Source: Litsea cubeba
Taxonomy: Eukaryota; Streptophyta; Magnoliopsida; Laurales; Lauraceae
NCBI GenBank assembly: GCA_012931725.1
Contig: CM022949.1
Location: 29,105,815 to 29,169,814, forward strand
Direction of reading: 5' to 3'
Length of the DNA: 64,000 bases
Part shown: positions 20,942-32,355 of the stretch, in pieces
Position numbering within the stretch: the stretch's first letter is position 1
Layout of the letters: each line of letters opens with the position of its first letter
The notes under the pieces: model-generated
Seen by the model: only the letters and a program-made list of their open reading frames with translations
Databases searched by the model: none
What the model was told of the DNA's origin: nothing
Made by a program: the position numbers and the translations under genes

Positions 20942-21400
20942 TTGGGTTTCTTTCTTGACTACTTTCATAGTTACTATTTTACCTTTCTCACAATAACTCA
21001 ACAATCAACGCCGCCTCAGAGGGTTCTTCCTTCCCACTTCTCACGGCCATCGATCGTCGCCGGAAAACTCCACTGCTGCAGTCCTCTATTCAATCTTCTC
21101 CGGCACCGACGAAACAGAAACCTTCTCTTCGATCTCGACCTGATCCTGCATGCTTCTTCTCCATTTCTCTGTTTCAAGAAACCAGAGGCCCGAACCCTAG
21201 TCCTAAACTAGAGATTGGCGGGACCCCCATTTGTGGTGCCTCTACCCAACGACTCTCTTCCCCTCTCTCTCCCGGTTCCTGTTTCCCCTCTCCAAACCCC
21301 AGTCCTAAACAAGAGATTGGCAACCCTAAAAGAAAATAAGAAGAAGGAAGAAAAGACAGCAGTTTGGTGGTTTGTAGACCCCATTACTCAAGGTGAGTAG
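20942..21400 (+). other. Leader or exon-like sequence of a plant gene
   Basis: Less AT-rich than its surroundings, with pyrimidine-rich leader character and CTCCGGC/CGCCGG motifs. It ends near CAAG|GTGAGTAG (about 21390), a good splice donor. It may be the 5' part of the gene whose exon lies at 22264-22368, but no confident protein match is visible. Confidence 0.35.
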
Positions 21401-22018
21401 ACATGCAATTCTACTTGTGAATCCCTAGCGTTAATAGTTGATTTGGTCTTTCACTAGATGTGTTGAAATATGCATCATCTGAAATGGAACCTAATATGCA
21501 GCATCTGATTTGGTCTCTCCTAATTACTGTTAGGGTTGGTTCTGTTTTGTGTGTGGATGGATCTATTATATTATTATGTATGGACTGTGAATCGGTGGAG
21601 AAAACGAATGGCATCGTATTTTGGTTGATTATGAAACTCAATTGAATGACCTGTTATTGTTCTCAAGAAAGAGAAATTGGAAGGAAAAAGATGATCTTTT
21701 TTCTTGGTCTTTGATTTTTATGGCATTGAGTTTTTTTTTTTTTTTTTTGATAGATTTCAATGGATGAGGCATTGGCTTCTCTCATTGTTTACAAAATGCC
21801 TTGTATGGAATTTGATATTTTGTTTTCATGGTCTTTTGTTTGGCCCTTTATGGATGGAGTTTCAGACCTCAATTTCTGTCTCGATTTGTAGGATGATTCA
21901 TGGTAGGCTGGTTTGCATCTCTTTTTTTCTAGATAGGATTCCATTTCTTTAGTTTCATGTAAGCACATGAGAATCAAACAAATTGAGCAAAGATGAGAAA
22001 GGAACAAAGAGTTTTAAT

Positions 22019-22020
<2 letters not shown>

Positions 22021-22053
<33 letters not shown>
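22021..22053 (+). repeat. Uninterrupted G33 homopolymer
   Basis: Thirty-three consecutive G. It lies between the leader-like sequence and the peroxidase exon. Such runs can form G-quadruplexes and are also a common site of assembly or sequencing error. Confidence 0.9.
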
Positions 22054-22054
<1 letters not shown>

Positions 22055-22263
22055 GCAGATAATGGGAAAGAAGCTTTTTTTGTTGCTCACAAACTAGAAG
22101 ATAAAAGTCAATTGTCTCTTTTATGTTCTACTGCATTTCCAGACAAATCCGTCTTGACAAATCCGTCTTTTAGGGTACAGAATGAAGACATTCTTATTTA
22201 GTTAATGGGAAACATGAGGAGCACTTCTTTTGCTTTTGGTGACCTACATTAACATTTTTGCAG

Positions 22264-22368
22264 GTTTATGCTGAGAAATATGCAGAAGATCAGGATGCAT
22301 TTTTTGCAGACTATGCTGAAGCTCATGCCAAACTAATCAATCTGGGTGCTAAATTTGATCCTCCGGAG
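22264..22368 (+). pseudogene. Isolated exon of a chloroplast-type L-ascorbate peroxidase
   Basis: A 35-codon exon lies between TTTTTGCAG and a GTTTTT donor, with both junctions in phase 0. The peptide reads VYAEKYAEDQDAFFADYAEA, then HAKLINLGAKFDPPE. This matches the C-terminal catalytic-domain region of organellar ascorbate peroxidases, which use ascorbate to reduce H2O2. The haem-binding and active-site exons are not in the neighbourhood. It is an orphan exon, either captured by a transposon or left by a duplication. The codons are intact, so the event may be fairly recent. Confidence 0.8.
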
Positions 22369-22557
22369 GTTTTTTTGTGCGTTTGCTTTTAGTCCAAACT
22401 CTCTTTTTGGAGTAGAATTATTTTTTATATGCGCTTAGTCTAGTCTGGAATGTTGGATTTTTATGTTTGCACGAAACATTGGAATAAATGCAAAGGATGG
22501 GGTATCATCATTTTGAAAATTTCAATGTCTGGTTTTCCAAAAAGCAAAATAAAAAAA

Positions 22558-22720
22558 CAATGGTTTAACCGACTGAGCCGATCCGTTCGGTTCGGTTTGG
22601 TTCGGTTAGAGCCCTCTCCATCAGTCGGATCGGATCGGTTAATTAAAAAACCGACAGGTTTGGTTTGGTTATTGGTTTTAGTATTAAACCGATCAGAACC
22701 GTCCATGTGCCGCCCTAGAT
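22558..22720. repeat. CGGTTCGGTT-rich repeat, probable MITE
   Basis: AACCGA and CGGTTCGG words in both orientations. The right edge ends GCCGCCCTA, like hAT termini that start TAGGG. The left end and TSD are not resolved. Confidence 0.45.
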
Positions 22721-22729
22721 ATCAATAGA

Positions 22730-23250
22730 GGGTTTTGGATAGCTTCTTGTGGTGATTTCTAGCATAAGGCAATTGTTCATGTGTAAATTCCATGTCATGC
22801 ATGTGGTTTGTATATAGATTATTATGTCTGTGGGCATGATGTTGTGGTGGATTCTACTTACCCATTATGCATGTGTTTTATGGTCAATTTATTTGCTGAT
22901 TGTTTCCTTTAAGATGCGATGATAAGACCAATTTGGTGTTTCAAGGCCCAAATGCATGTTATGTTGGAAACCCCCAATTTAGACCCAAGGAAATAATTGT
23001 GGATGTTATAGTGTGCATGTAGATTGTACATAATTATGGATTTGTATTTAATCCTTGTTACTCCTTAGTTGTAAACCTCTATTTCTAGTAGATATGTGTG
23101 ACTTCCATTCATGTATTATATAAATTGGTGTTATGTGATTATGAATATATTATTTGTTAAACATGTTAAATGCTGTGTTAGGGCTTACTCCTATTCTTAA
23201 ATTCTCTAACTTCCTATTGATGGCAAGTAATCACATTCTCTAACTTCCTA
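22730..23250. other. Non-coding spacer
   Basis: No gene found. A ~24-bp direct repeat (ATTCTCTAACTTCCTATTGA) occurs at about 23200-23222 and 23236-23257. Confidence 0.6.
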
Positions 23251-23256
23251 TTGATG

Positions 23257-23320
23257 GACGAGATGAACACCAAAGAAAACTGGCGGAATCTTAATGGAAT
23301 CCAGGTCTTTTCTGCCCTCA
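23257..23320 (-). pseudogene. P450 exon remnant (middle block)
   Basis: The minus strand encodes VFFGVHL-like sequence matching the inverted P450 fragment at 9290-9240. Only this edge survives. The forward P450 body is absent from the middle block. Confidence 0.55.
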
Positions 23321-25470
23321 TGGGATCCATGGCAGAAAGTAAAAAAAAGTGTCGACTCTGGTGACATTAATTGATTTTTAGTCATGAAATTGGGGGAATA
23401 GAGTTAAGGGGAATTAATATGTCAAATCCCCTAAGATAAATCCAGAGAATGTTTATGTTTTGTAGTGTCAGTTAAGTTTGGATGTGTGTGTGTTTACGTT
23501 AAAGTCCTCCTATATAATTATGTACTGATTATTTCTCTTTTAATATATCTGCCGTCTTATTGGAAAAAAAAAGATGGCATTGATTAAGTTGCTTGTTTTT
23601 TTTATTTAGTGATTTTGTTGTGGGGTCCGGCTAAAAAAAAGTCACATGGGGGAGCATCCAAATGGCCTTGTAGGTGGGCCAGTTTTTGGATTGCAAATAG
23701 TCGTGATTGGGATGTGCACCCCAGTGGATTGGTGGGGCCCAAGCACTGTCTTTTCACTTTCAATCACCCACGCCAATAGATTCCACTGTCCTGGCCCACA
23801 CGAGCAACCCTGTTACATGAAAGCCATGATAATACGAATCTTTGTTCCATACAGTGGGATGTAGGGAGGCAATGGGCTTGATCTGATCTGTTTCTGGCCC
23901 TAGAGCTGGATCCAAAAGTCTAATTGAGTATTGACCCATGTCTTCAAATTTATTGAAACCAATATCCAACTTTCAAAATTTATATCTAGAAATGTTGGTT
24001 GAGTTTTTTCCCAGCATGTAAATTGAAGCAGCCTTTGTTAAAAAAAAAAAAAGACAAATAGAAACAAAAATTGAAGTGTTGCTGCAACTACAAAAGAAAT
24101 TAGTAGAAAGAAGACACTCTGGATGACTTGTAACTTATTGAGATGTTACCAACTAAATCCAACTCAATTATTAGTCGGTTATGGACCTGTTGGACCAGCA
24201 AGTATAATGAAAAGGATGAATCTTACGAATCAATTATAGATCAGGTAGATCATTTTGATTTGTGGGCCGGGATACAGTTGTTGTCAACGTGAAGCAAACA
24301 GGGTGGAGACACAAGCTTTTAATACCCAGCTCCCACATCTATGATAGGAATTATATCTGGCAGACCTGACTGAAGCTCAGGAGATGAATTCTTTTGTCAA
24401 CAACATGCTCCCACAAACACATAATGCTAGTAGCTTCTCAACCAACATACGTAATTTTATGGCAATTGTTTGATTCCATCTCCTCTCCTTTTCTTCTCCT
24501 TTTACATGTGATTCTTTATGATCACCTGATCCAGATTTCATTAGATTGACCATTATTGGTTGATTTGCTTATTGCTTTGTATTGAAGGGCCTTCTTGGGT
24601 TTTTTGTTTCAGCAGAAGCAAGCCAACCCTTCCCTTTTTTTTTTCTCTTTCTGCCTCTGTTGTTTTGGTTACAGCTACAGCATTGAATAAAATGGTGATA
24701 CTTGTTCCCTTTTGCCAACTGCTATTACACAATTTACATAATCCAGCAATTATTATATAAATTAAGTAGGCACGTCTTACTATTTGACTTCATGATGGAC
24801 ATGTAAAAAGATACGAAAATGACAAATGATGAAATTTGTTTTACATGTGACTCTTTTGTATATGTAAATAAATCAAATGTGCATTATTCACTGTTGCAAA
24901 AATCAGCCTAGGCGGCCGCCTAGGTGCTAGTCGGCGGTCACCGCCTAGGCGCTAGGCGGGGATTAATCGGACTAGGCGGGGATTAATCGGGAATTAATCT
25001 CTAGTCCATGCCCACCGCCTAGCGTCCGCCTAGCGATTTTTACAACATTGGCATTATTTACATAGTTGAATCATTTTACTTCCATGAGTGTGAAAGATAA
25101 GAGTTTCATCTACGATTAATTATCTACTATTAAGTCATTTTGTAAAAGAAATGTTAATCAAAACTCAGTAACAATGATCAGAGATTTTTATACCATAGAA
25201 ATATATAAACCATTAGCTTTATAAAGGCTTACACCATAGAAAAATATATGTGAGCGTTATAGAGGCTTATACAAAAAAATGACTGTTAAAAAAAAATGTC
25301 CCAGAGCATTTCAATTAAACGTAGAAATCAATGTGGGAGTTTTCCTGCCTCGCATTATTTTACTATATATGCTTACGTTAATTAGTTATAAAATATGTAA
25401 TCATTGTTATCCTTATAGTTGTTATATCACAATTTTTTTATAATATTCTGATAATTAGAATTATTTAAAG
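23321..25470. other. Triplicated non-coding unit, copy B, first part
   Basis: Same order as 9300-11504 and 54740-57060 with single minisatellite units. It carries the hAT MITE at 24889-25050. No gene seen. Confidence 0.7.
24889..25050. mobile_element. hAT MITE, 162 bp
   Basis: The 8-bp TSD GCATTATT flanks it (24881-24888, 25051-25058). The ends CACTGTTGCAAAAATC and CAATGTTGTAAAAATC (right end, complement) are near-identical, and CAnTGTTG is a typical hAT tip. The interior is made of GCCTAGGCGG-type palindromes. Copies A (about 10890) and C (about 56358) hold a single uninterrupted GCATTATT. Confidence 0.88.
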
Positions 25471-26060
25471 TTATTTTATTATGGATAATCTACGGTGAAG
25501 AGGGAAGACTGTGGTCAATTGTTGTAAGTGCTTGGGAGATGAGAAATCGGTGGACCGCCTCTTCTTGAATTGTAATGTTGCTCAGATGGTTTTGAGGTCT
25601 GCGGTTGACTAGTTTGGGTGCAGTTGGGTCTTTCCGAAGTGCATCCAAGAACTTTATCAAGCCTGGTATCCAACAATTGGATTGCCCAAGGGGAAGGAGT
25701 TGTGGAGCTTTTTAACAGTTATTTGGATCTTATGGAAAGAAAGAAATTCAAGGTGTATTGAGGGGAGATTTGAGAATTGGAGATCCTTGTTGGAAAAGAG
25801 TAGGTTCTCGGTTGCCTCTAGGGTAATCATTAGTCATCATTTCAATGACTACTTTTTCGATCAAATTCTGCGAAATTGGAATAAAGTGGATCTCTATAAT
25901 GTAGTGTCTCAGCTTGTTGTTGGATCCTTTTAGTTTCCAGTATACTTTGGTGTTGTTTTGTTTGGTGTTTTACAGTTTTGAGTCTCTCGTGTCGTATAGT
26001 TCTCTTGAAGTGCTAGCTTTTAATGAAAAGTTACCATTCAAAAAATTAGAAAAAAGAATA
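25471..26060 (+). pseudogene. 5'-truncated L1-like LINE, 3' end (copy B)
   Basis: Same fragment as 11505-12087. The zinc-binding region (CCKCLGDEKSVDRLFLNC) is followed by LPKGKELW, FLTVIWILWKERNSRCIEGRF, ENWRSLLEKSRFSVAS and DQILRNWNKVDL. The ORF from 25682 to 25933 is the longest intact piece of this tail together with copy C. A 6-bp in-frame loss after KELW distinguishes it. The 3' end is A-rich. Confidence 0.8.
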
Positions 26061-28598
26061 TACCATTAGAAGCCTTGGTTGTGTCTTTCAGTCATGAACA
26101 TATTGCCATAGGCATCTACCACATCCGTGTCCATATTTGGGCATCATAGCTTGGAACTGCTTGGCAACTCTTGAAAATTTGTTCTATATTTATATATATT
26201 TAACAAAAAATTTGTTTTCCTTGAAAATTTCCCAACAATATAGCAAAAGAATCCCGATGATTTAAAGAAATCCCATTGTTTTTCTGAGAAGATAAAATCC
26301 TGAGAAAGAGATTCGTGACACTGGATGCAATCTGGGATCTAAAAGATGAAGATTTCAGGTTTCTAGTTTGACTAATATGCCTTAATGTGAATTCGTATCC
26401 AAAACTCAGATGTAGCTCGCAAAATAAAAATCTCAGACAGGATTACCGTCAGCCTTAGTGTGTAGAATGAAGAATAGTGAAGGAGTATGCCATGCTAAAG
26501 TTCCTTGGAGGATCCACAATTCTGCTCAGGCGCTGATGCGCACATTGAACTATCCTTGTGGGTTGTGGCTGAAAGCCCTCACAGGCCAGGCACAACGGCA
26601 CAATTATAACGGTCGTCGATATGAATGTGCACATTTTACTGTTTTCACCTCTTTATTGTGTATAGTGTTTTCTCTCTTTCACAATATGACAAATCCCAAT
26701 ATTAGCAAAATGCGGGTGCATGTTTGATGATTGGTCTCAATTCCTAGGTGTGGTAGCCAGGCGAATCGAATATTTCCTAATAAGCACTTTTCGGATTTTC
26801 ATGGATTTTTGTAATTATTTTCATTGTCATTATATTGAATATTTGAAAGTGGGAGTTAATAGAAGATTTTTTTAGAGAAATTTACCTGAAAGATCACATT
26901 AGATGCCCACTAACCAAAAAAAGCCCTAGTAGTTTTTATGAAACAAAGCTGGTCTTCCCGCCAAAATTCTCTTTTTTTTGCCCTGTTTAATCGAGCGTCG
27001 ACATCGTTGCTCATTTCAGTGGGACCAAGCGTCTCAAGATTCTACGGAGGGATGACATCGTTGCTCATTTCAATGTAGCCAAGTGTTTCAAGATTCTGTG
27101 GAGCGACGTCGTCATCGTTCATTCTAACCTTCTGCTAGACTTCACAAACGTTGGGGGACGACGTCGACGCTGATTTTAGTTTGGAAAAAAAATTCTTTAG
27201 ATTCACTATGATGTTCACATGAACTACATGATCCGAAGAAACCAACATACATTATTTGATGCTTCATTGCAAGCACAGTTATAAAAATTAATTAGATTCG
27301 GTTCCTACTTTAGTTATTTTAAAGAGAATTGGTGGCAAAAGCCAGACTCAAATCAACAAATGAAAAAATGAATATCAAATGAAAAAAAAAAATCAACTCT
27401 TAAAAATACCTGGAAAACAGGAAGAGGAGGAGATGATTCGTACCGGTGATGGGGAAGAAGAAAGGGAAAATAAGGGTTTTGGGGGTTTTGTAAGATTTAA
27501 AGGAGCGACAAATGAAAACTTTAATAAAAAAAAAAAAAGTGGTCCTAGGGACCGTTTTCGTATCATATGAACTACTGGGGCCTTTTTTGGTTAGTGGACA
27601 TCTAAGGTGATTTTTCAGTTAAATCCCTCAATTTTTCTATCATCTATGGAATATTTTTTTGTTATTTCTTGCAATCATTAATGGCACTTCTGTTCTAAAT
27701 TTATATATTTATACTTTATTTTGTTTCTAATTTATTTTTGACATAATGTGGTCCTTTTGCACTGACCATAATTGGTCCTATTATTTTTCTCACAATCATG
27801 CTTGGGAATATGGTGATTTTGGGTTATGGCCGTGTCCTGTCATTTGCTCAATTTATTGAAATATTGAATTCTAAAAAGTTAGAAAATCAAAAGTTGCTAG
27901 ATTAACTCTATATTTGAACTTTAGAAGAATGATCCATGTGTTGATTGGTAGGGGCATACACTGGCCATTGTTACCATTTGAGATTTCTAATAAGTTATTT
28001 GTCCTTTTATTACCTTTCCTTATTAAATTAATTATGGTTGATAAAGATAAGTTAGAATAAGAAAAAATATACAGCACTTAGTCACTTACTTTTAGTAGAA
28101 CTTTGAATTCATCATTAATTCTTTTTTTTTTTTTTTTAAGTTTTCAATTAAAGGGCTTCCATAAAATTATTTCATTTTTTTTTATCGGGCCCAGGCTCTA
28201 GTAAAAGGAGAAGTGCCTCACAAGAGACAACCCAGTGGTAAATGTTCTCATTGAGCCATACCATGGAGACTACCAGAACAAGTGTTGAAGAAACATCCCG
28301 TCTTGAAGACATTATTCTGTTCTTTGTTTTTTTTCTTGTTGCCTTTGAAATCTCTTTTAAGATTCAAATTCGTCTGCAAAAGTTGTCAATTCATAATCAT
28401 CAATCACTTACCAACAATGACATTTCACATTGTTCTATTTATCATCCTTCCACCGTTGCTTGTGAAATTCTCTTTAGTCTTTTCAGATTAAAGAGCGAGT
28501 TGGCGAAAGTCAAGCTCAAGCCTAACCCTCTTTTGGTACAATAAGGATGAGAGCTCTTTTCGTTGAGAGTTGTGTCCAAACGAATGTTCTCCCCTAGA
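26061..28598. other. Triplicated non-coding unit, copy B, second part
   Basis: Matches copy A 12088-17320 without the Pack-MULE. A short open frame starting METTRTSVEE (28242-28544) has a partner at 60450-60600 but is not conserved enough to call a gene. A poly(T) run lies at 28122-28138. Confidence 0.65.
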
Positions 28599-29570
28599 TT
28601 GCCAATTCTGCCTCTGGGGAGAATTCTCTAAGGCCCGTGATAGCTCCTAAGAAAAGAGAGGCGGACTCACGTTTTCATGACCTGGGGCGATCAATTTCAA
28701 AATCCTCTTCAAATAATATTGGTCCTTGGCCCACGCCCCACATCAGGAAAATCCTCGCCCCATATCAAAAAGGTAGAACGAAAAAAAAAAAAAAAAAAAA
28801 CAAACCAGGATCCTCTTTCGACCTTCTCTCTTCCGACCTACCCTTTTCCTTCGACGATTCGACGACTTGGACCCTTCTTCCTTAGAGTGCACGAAGCACG
28901 GATCTCTCGCACTTCTCGTTGGACATCTATGAGCTTCAGCCTTTAGGTAACTCTCTCTCCCTTCCTCTGTCACCTCTCTCTCCTTCTCCCTCTCTGGCTA
29001 GGGTTTGTGCAGTTTCCTCTCTTCTTTTCCTTCCTGTCTTCCTCTTATTTTTTCTTTTGAAGTGATGATTTCAGTGCCCTCTGCTTTTTTAAAAATGAGA
29101 AAAGGGTGATTGAGAAGAATATGTTCTCACTTTCTCTGATAAATGGAGGGAATTAGGGAAATCAAAGTATAGAGAAAGCGTTTCAGTTGCCCATTCGTCT
29201 TTGGTTGGACTTGGCGATTTGATTGTTGACTCGATCGCATTTATGCTTTTGTTACTTCTTTTAGTTGTGATTTTTGATTTGATTTGATTTGGGTAGATGA
29301 GATAAGGAGATGCATGTGATGTTTTATAGCACATCTTTTATTTCTTCACTTTGAACTGATGAGGAAATTTGAAGATAAACTTCAGTTGCTTTCTGATGCA
29401 ATCTCCCTCTCCGTCAAATGACAGCCCACTTTCTTACTTTCACTTGCCAGTAGGTGCATCTCTAGAGACGATTTCTTGTTGGTGGTCTGTTGGTTGGCCA
29501 TTTCACTAAAATGACAAAAAGCCAAAGAAGTCTTAGAAATCCTAACATTCAAATGAGCCCCTACTTAATG

Positions 29571-29749
29571 CTTCCCATCCAAAATCAAGATTTATTGTTA
29601 ATAAATAAAACTATCTGCAAAAGCTAACACGTGTACTGTTAAAAAAAAAGATCATTAAGCTTCCCATCCAAAATCAAGATTTATTGTTAATAAATAAAAC
29701 TATCTGCAAAAGCTAACACGTGTACTGTTAAAAAAAAAAGATCATTAAA
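29571..29749. repeat. Tandem duplication of an 89-bp unit
   Basis: Two near-identical units (29571-29659, 29660-29749) run from CTTCCCATCCAAAATC to AAGATCATTAA. They differ mainly by one A in the A run, so the duplication is recent. Confidence 0.9.
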
Positions 29750-29929
29750 TCAAAATCAGTGAGTTTTTGCGTGTGCCCCAATAAACTCAAGCACAACCAT
29801 TGAGCACTAATGTTGAAAAGAATGTAGGTAATAACCCATCATCCCTAACCCTTCACCAGTTCACCATAACCATTTATGAACTTATCCCCTATGGCAGTAC
29901 CCTTTTTTCAGACTTCTAACACAACCGTA

Positions 29930-30197
29930 CCAATGGAGGGTGGTTTCTCTGGAATCCTTCCTCAATTGCCTGCCAATAGTGTGCTTCCTTAACTGCCTCC
30001 CAATGGACTCCTTCCCGAACAACCTCCCTATTTGTATGCTGATTTTGGGAGTTTTGGAGAGAACCCACCCAACAATCTGGTTCTAACTAATAGGAGTTTT
30101 GGAGAGCACTCACTTAACAATCTATTTGTGACTGATGGGATGAGCCATCTGACCAACTTTTTTGGGAGTTTGGAGAGTACCGGCCATACAATCTGAG
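29930..30197 (+). pseudogene. Possible coding fragment, Asn/Ser-rich, unrecognised
   Basis: One frame reads LPPNGLLPEQPPYLYADFGS, then a repeated SFGE..xNNL motif and MSHLTNFFGS before a stop. An upstream stop interrupts ILPQLPANSVLP. The composition resembles a transcription-factor tail, but I do not recognise a family and it may be chance. Confidence 0.3.
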
Positions 30198-30944
30198 CTT
30201 CCCACTTGACAACATTTTTACAAATAAAACATATGATCATTAAAACTATGGAAGAATATGTAAATTAAATTTTATTTTAAAGATTTTGAATGATCTAGAA
30301 TTGTCCATATTTTCTATGTCCTGGTTTTGAATAGATCTAGAATTGTTGTGAGCAAGTCTTATCTAATTGTCTTGATCTATGTTTAAGCTTTAACTACTTA
30401 TTTCTTCTTCTCTTTTTTCATTTTGGAAACTTTATTCTTGGCCCGTAATATGATGTTTATGATTATGCTGATAATGTTTATCTATAAATTATAAATACAG
30501 GTGCTCTCATTTTTATTCTTATGATTAAGGATCTGTTTGGAGCTTAAGGAAATAATAACGAGGTACTAATTTTTACATGATAATGTGTATTACTTCTTTA
30601 GAGTTTCTTTATTATTGTTGTAGTTTGCTTGTTAAATTATGTGCTAATTTCTTGAGGATTCGCGATTTAGGTGTTGTGGCTTAAAAGCTTATTTACAAAT
30701 CAGGTGTTAGGTGTTAGTAGTAGGATTCCTTATAAAAAGAAGAAATTGTTTAAATTATGTTTTTAACCTATGTTATAAATGTTGATTATTGGTGGTTGGC
30801 GAGGATTTTGATGTAATTGACCTTATCTTTGAATCAGATATGGAAAAATATTATAAAAAATAATCAACTACCAATCCACCGTCTCTAATGTGAAAAAATT
30901 CTAGCAAAAGTTTAGCCCCACCTAAACAAAAATCCTAAGTTAGA

Positions 30945-32347
30945 GACACATCAACTGGTTATTCTTGTTCTTGGAGATGATGTTACAGATTTGTAGCTTG
31001 GACCGATTGAAGTACTTTCTCAACTCTATATCCAGGGGCGGACCCGCGTTATGGGTAGCGGATGCGGTCGCGGCAGGAAAAGGGCCATGGCCACATGGAC
31101 CATGCACCAGGTGGGCCCAATCCCGCACCACCTGTGTAGCCCATTTTATAGGTTATTCAAACAGACCAATATGTGCTTAAACTCTATTTAGAATGTACTG
31201 GTTAACTATGCATTAGACTGTACTGGTTAACTAGGGGTGTGTGATATGTAATATAATCACAAGAAGAATTCTAATACTCATGCTCAATTTTCCAACCTGA
31301 TATCGCTGTACCTGGGGTCCATATCCTATGAGACACATTTAATTATTTTGGATTCAAATTAGGAACGTCAGTGGTGACTCATTGCTGGTATAGCTGCACT
31401 TCTCAAAAGTGTGTGCACCCAAATTGGTCACCTTCCGCTATAAAATCGGCTATTTTGACAACAATTAATATTATAATTTCTTATGTCATTTACTTTGAAG
31501 AGTAATGGTCCTATGATGGTGGTCTTTACGGTCTTATGGTGCGGACCAATGAGTGGAGCCAACCTTTGGACCCTATTGGTAATAATGGGACAGGGATCGA
31601 AAGATGCAAGTGGGGCCATTCTAGATGTCAAATTTGAAGTCAATCTAATGCCTCTAACCCCTTCAATAGTGGGTCACATGTATAGCGACTATATATGAAA
31701 CAACTAAAATCCAACGGTCCATCCATTCGGATCTATGTAAACCTATGGGATATGTGTTGTCATTTGGATGGGCATAAGGTGGGCCCCACTCGGTGGTTCG
31801 CTTACTTTAATATCCCATCTTTTGTATGTATTTTACCTCCATCTGCATCTCTTTCTTATTTGACCTTGTTTCAACATTCACTAAAATGCTATTTTATTCT
31901 TTTTTTAGCTTCAAATTAATGAAATGAATTCTCTCACTTTAACATCCACACTAGCTATCATTAGTTCATGTTCTAAATAAATTATAAAATCATTGTTAAT
32001 TTATTTTTCTAAACTGCAGTGATAAAGCCATCGTGGTTTTCAGGGACTAGGTGGTATAGGAAAGATGAAGGTATGTTTATTATTAATTTTTTTGTTAAAT
32101 AAACAACAATAGGGAAATAGGGATCACCCCATTTTTATATATTTTTTTGCTTTTTACCTTTTGCATATATTTTTAGCTAAATTGCACGCATTTACATGTA
32201 AATGCGGATGAGGTGCTGAAATTGTCCCTCTCGGGTACACTGCATTTCTTGTATTTGAGTGTTTCTTACTTTTATTTTTACAGTTTGCTATGTTCCTGAT
32301 TTAGAAAAAGACTCGTACTAGTTTTATAGAGGGAAAAACTCAATAAA
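30945..32347. other. End of copy B unit and unassigned spacer
   Basis: The stretch 30945-31150 matches the tail of copies A and C. The remainder has GGTGGGCCCCAC-type words (31780-31800) but no supported gene. A short intron-flanked stretch at 32019-32070 is too small to assign. Confidence 0.55.
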
Positions 32348-32355
32348 TATAAAAG

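Larger units (their letters stand above)
28599..30940. mobile_element. Middle-block-specific insertion with gene-like content, ends unresolved
   Basis: Copies A (17325) and C lack this 2.34 kb segment. TAGA stands at both junctions (28595-28598, 30941-30944), but a longer TSD is not seen. The first 400 bp resemble a plant gene leader and first splice donor (TTTAG|GTAACTC near 28945). Later parts include a tandem duplication and a possible coding fragment. The element class is unknown. Confidence 0.45.

Noticed and set aside
28242..28544. Protein starting METTRTSVEE
   Set aside because: The frame is not kept in copies A or C and has no recognisable domain.
28599..30940. Definite Helitron
   Set aside because: A hairpin and CTAA occur near the right end, but the left end does not begin with TC and the insertion does not sit cleanly between A and T.
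32019..32070. NB-ARC P-loop (a frame reading GLGGIGK)
   Set aside because: Only ~16 codons, with stops close by and no other resistance-gene motif. Probably chance.
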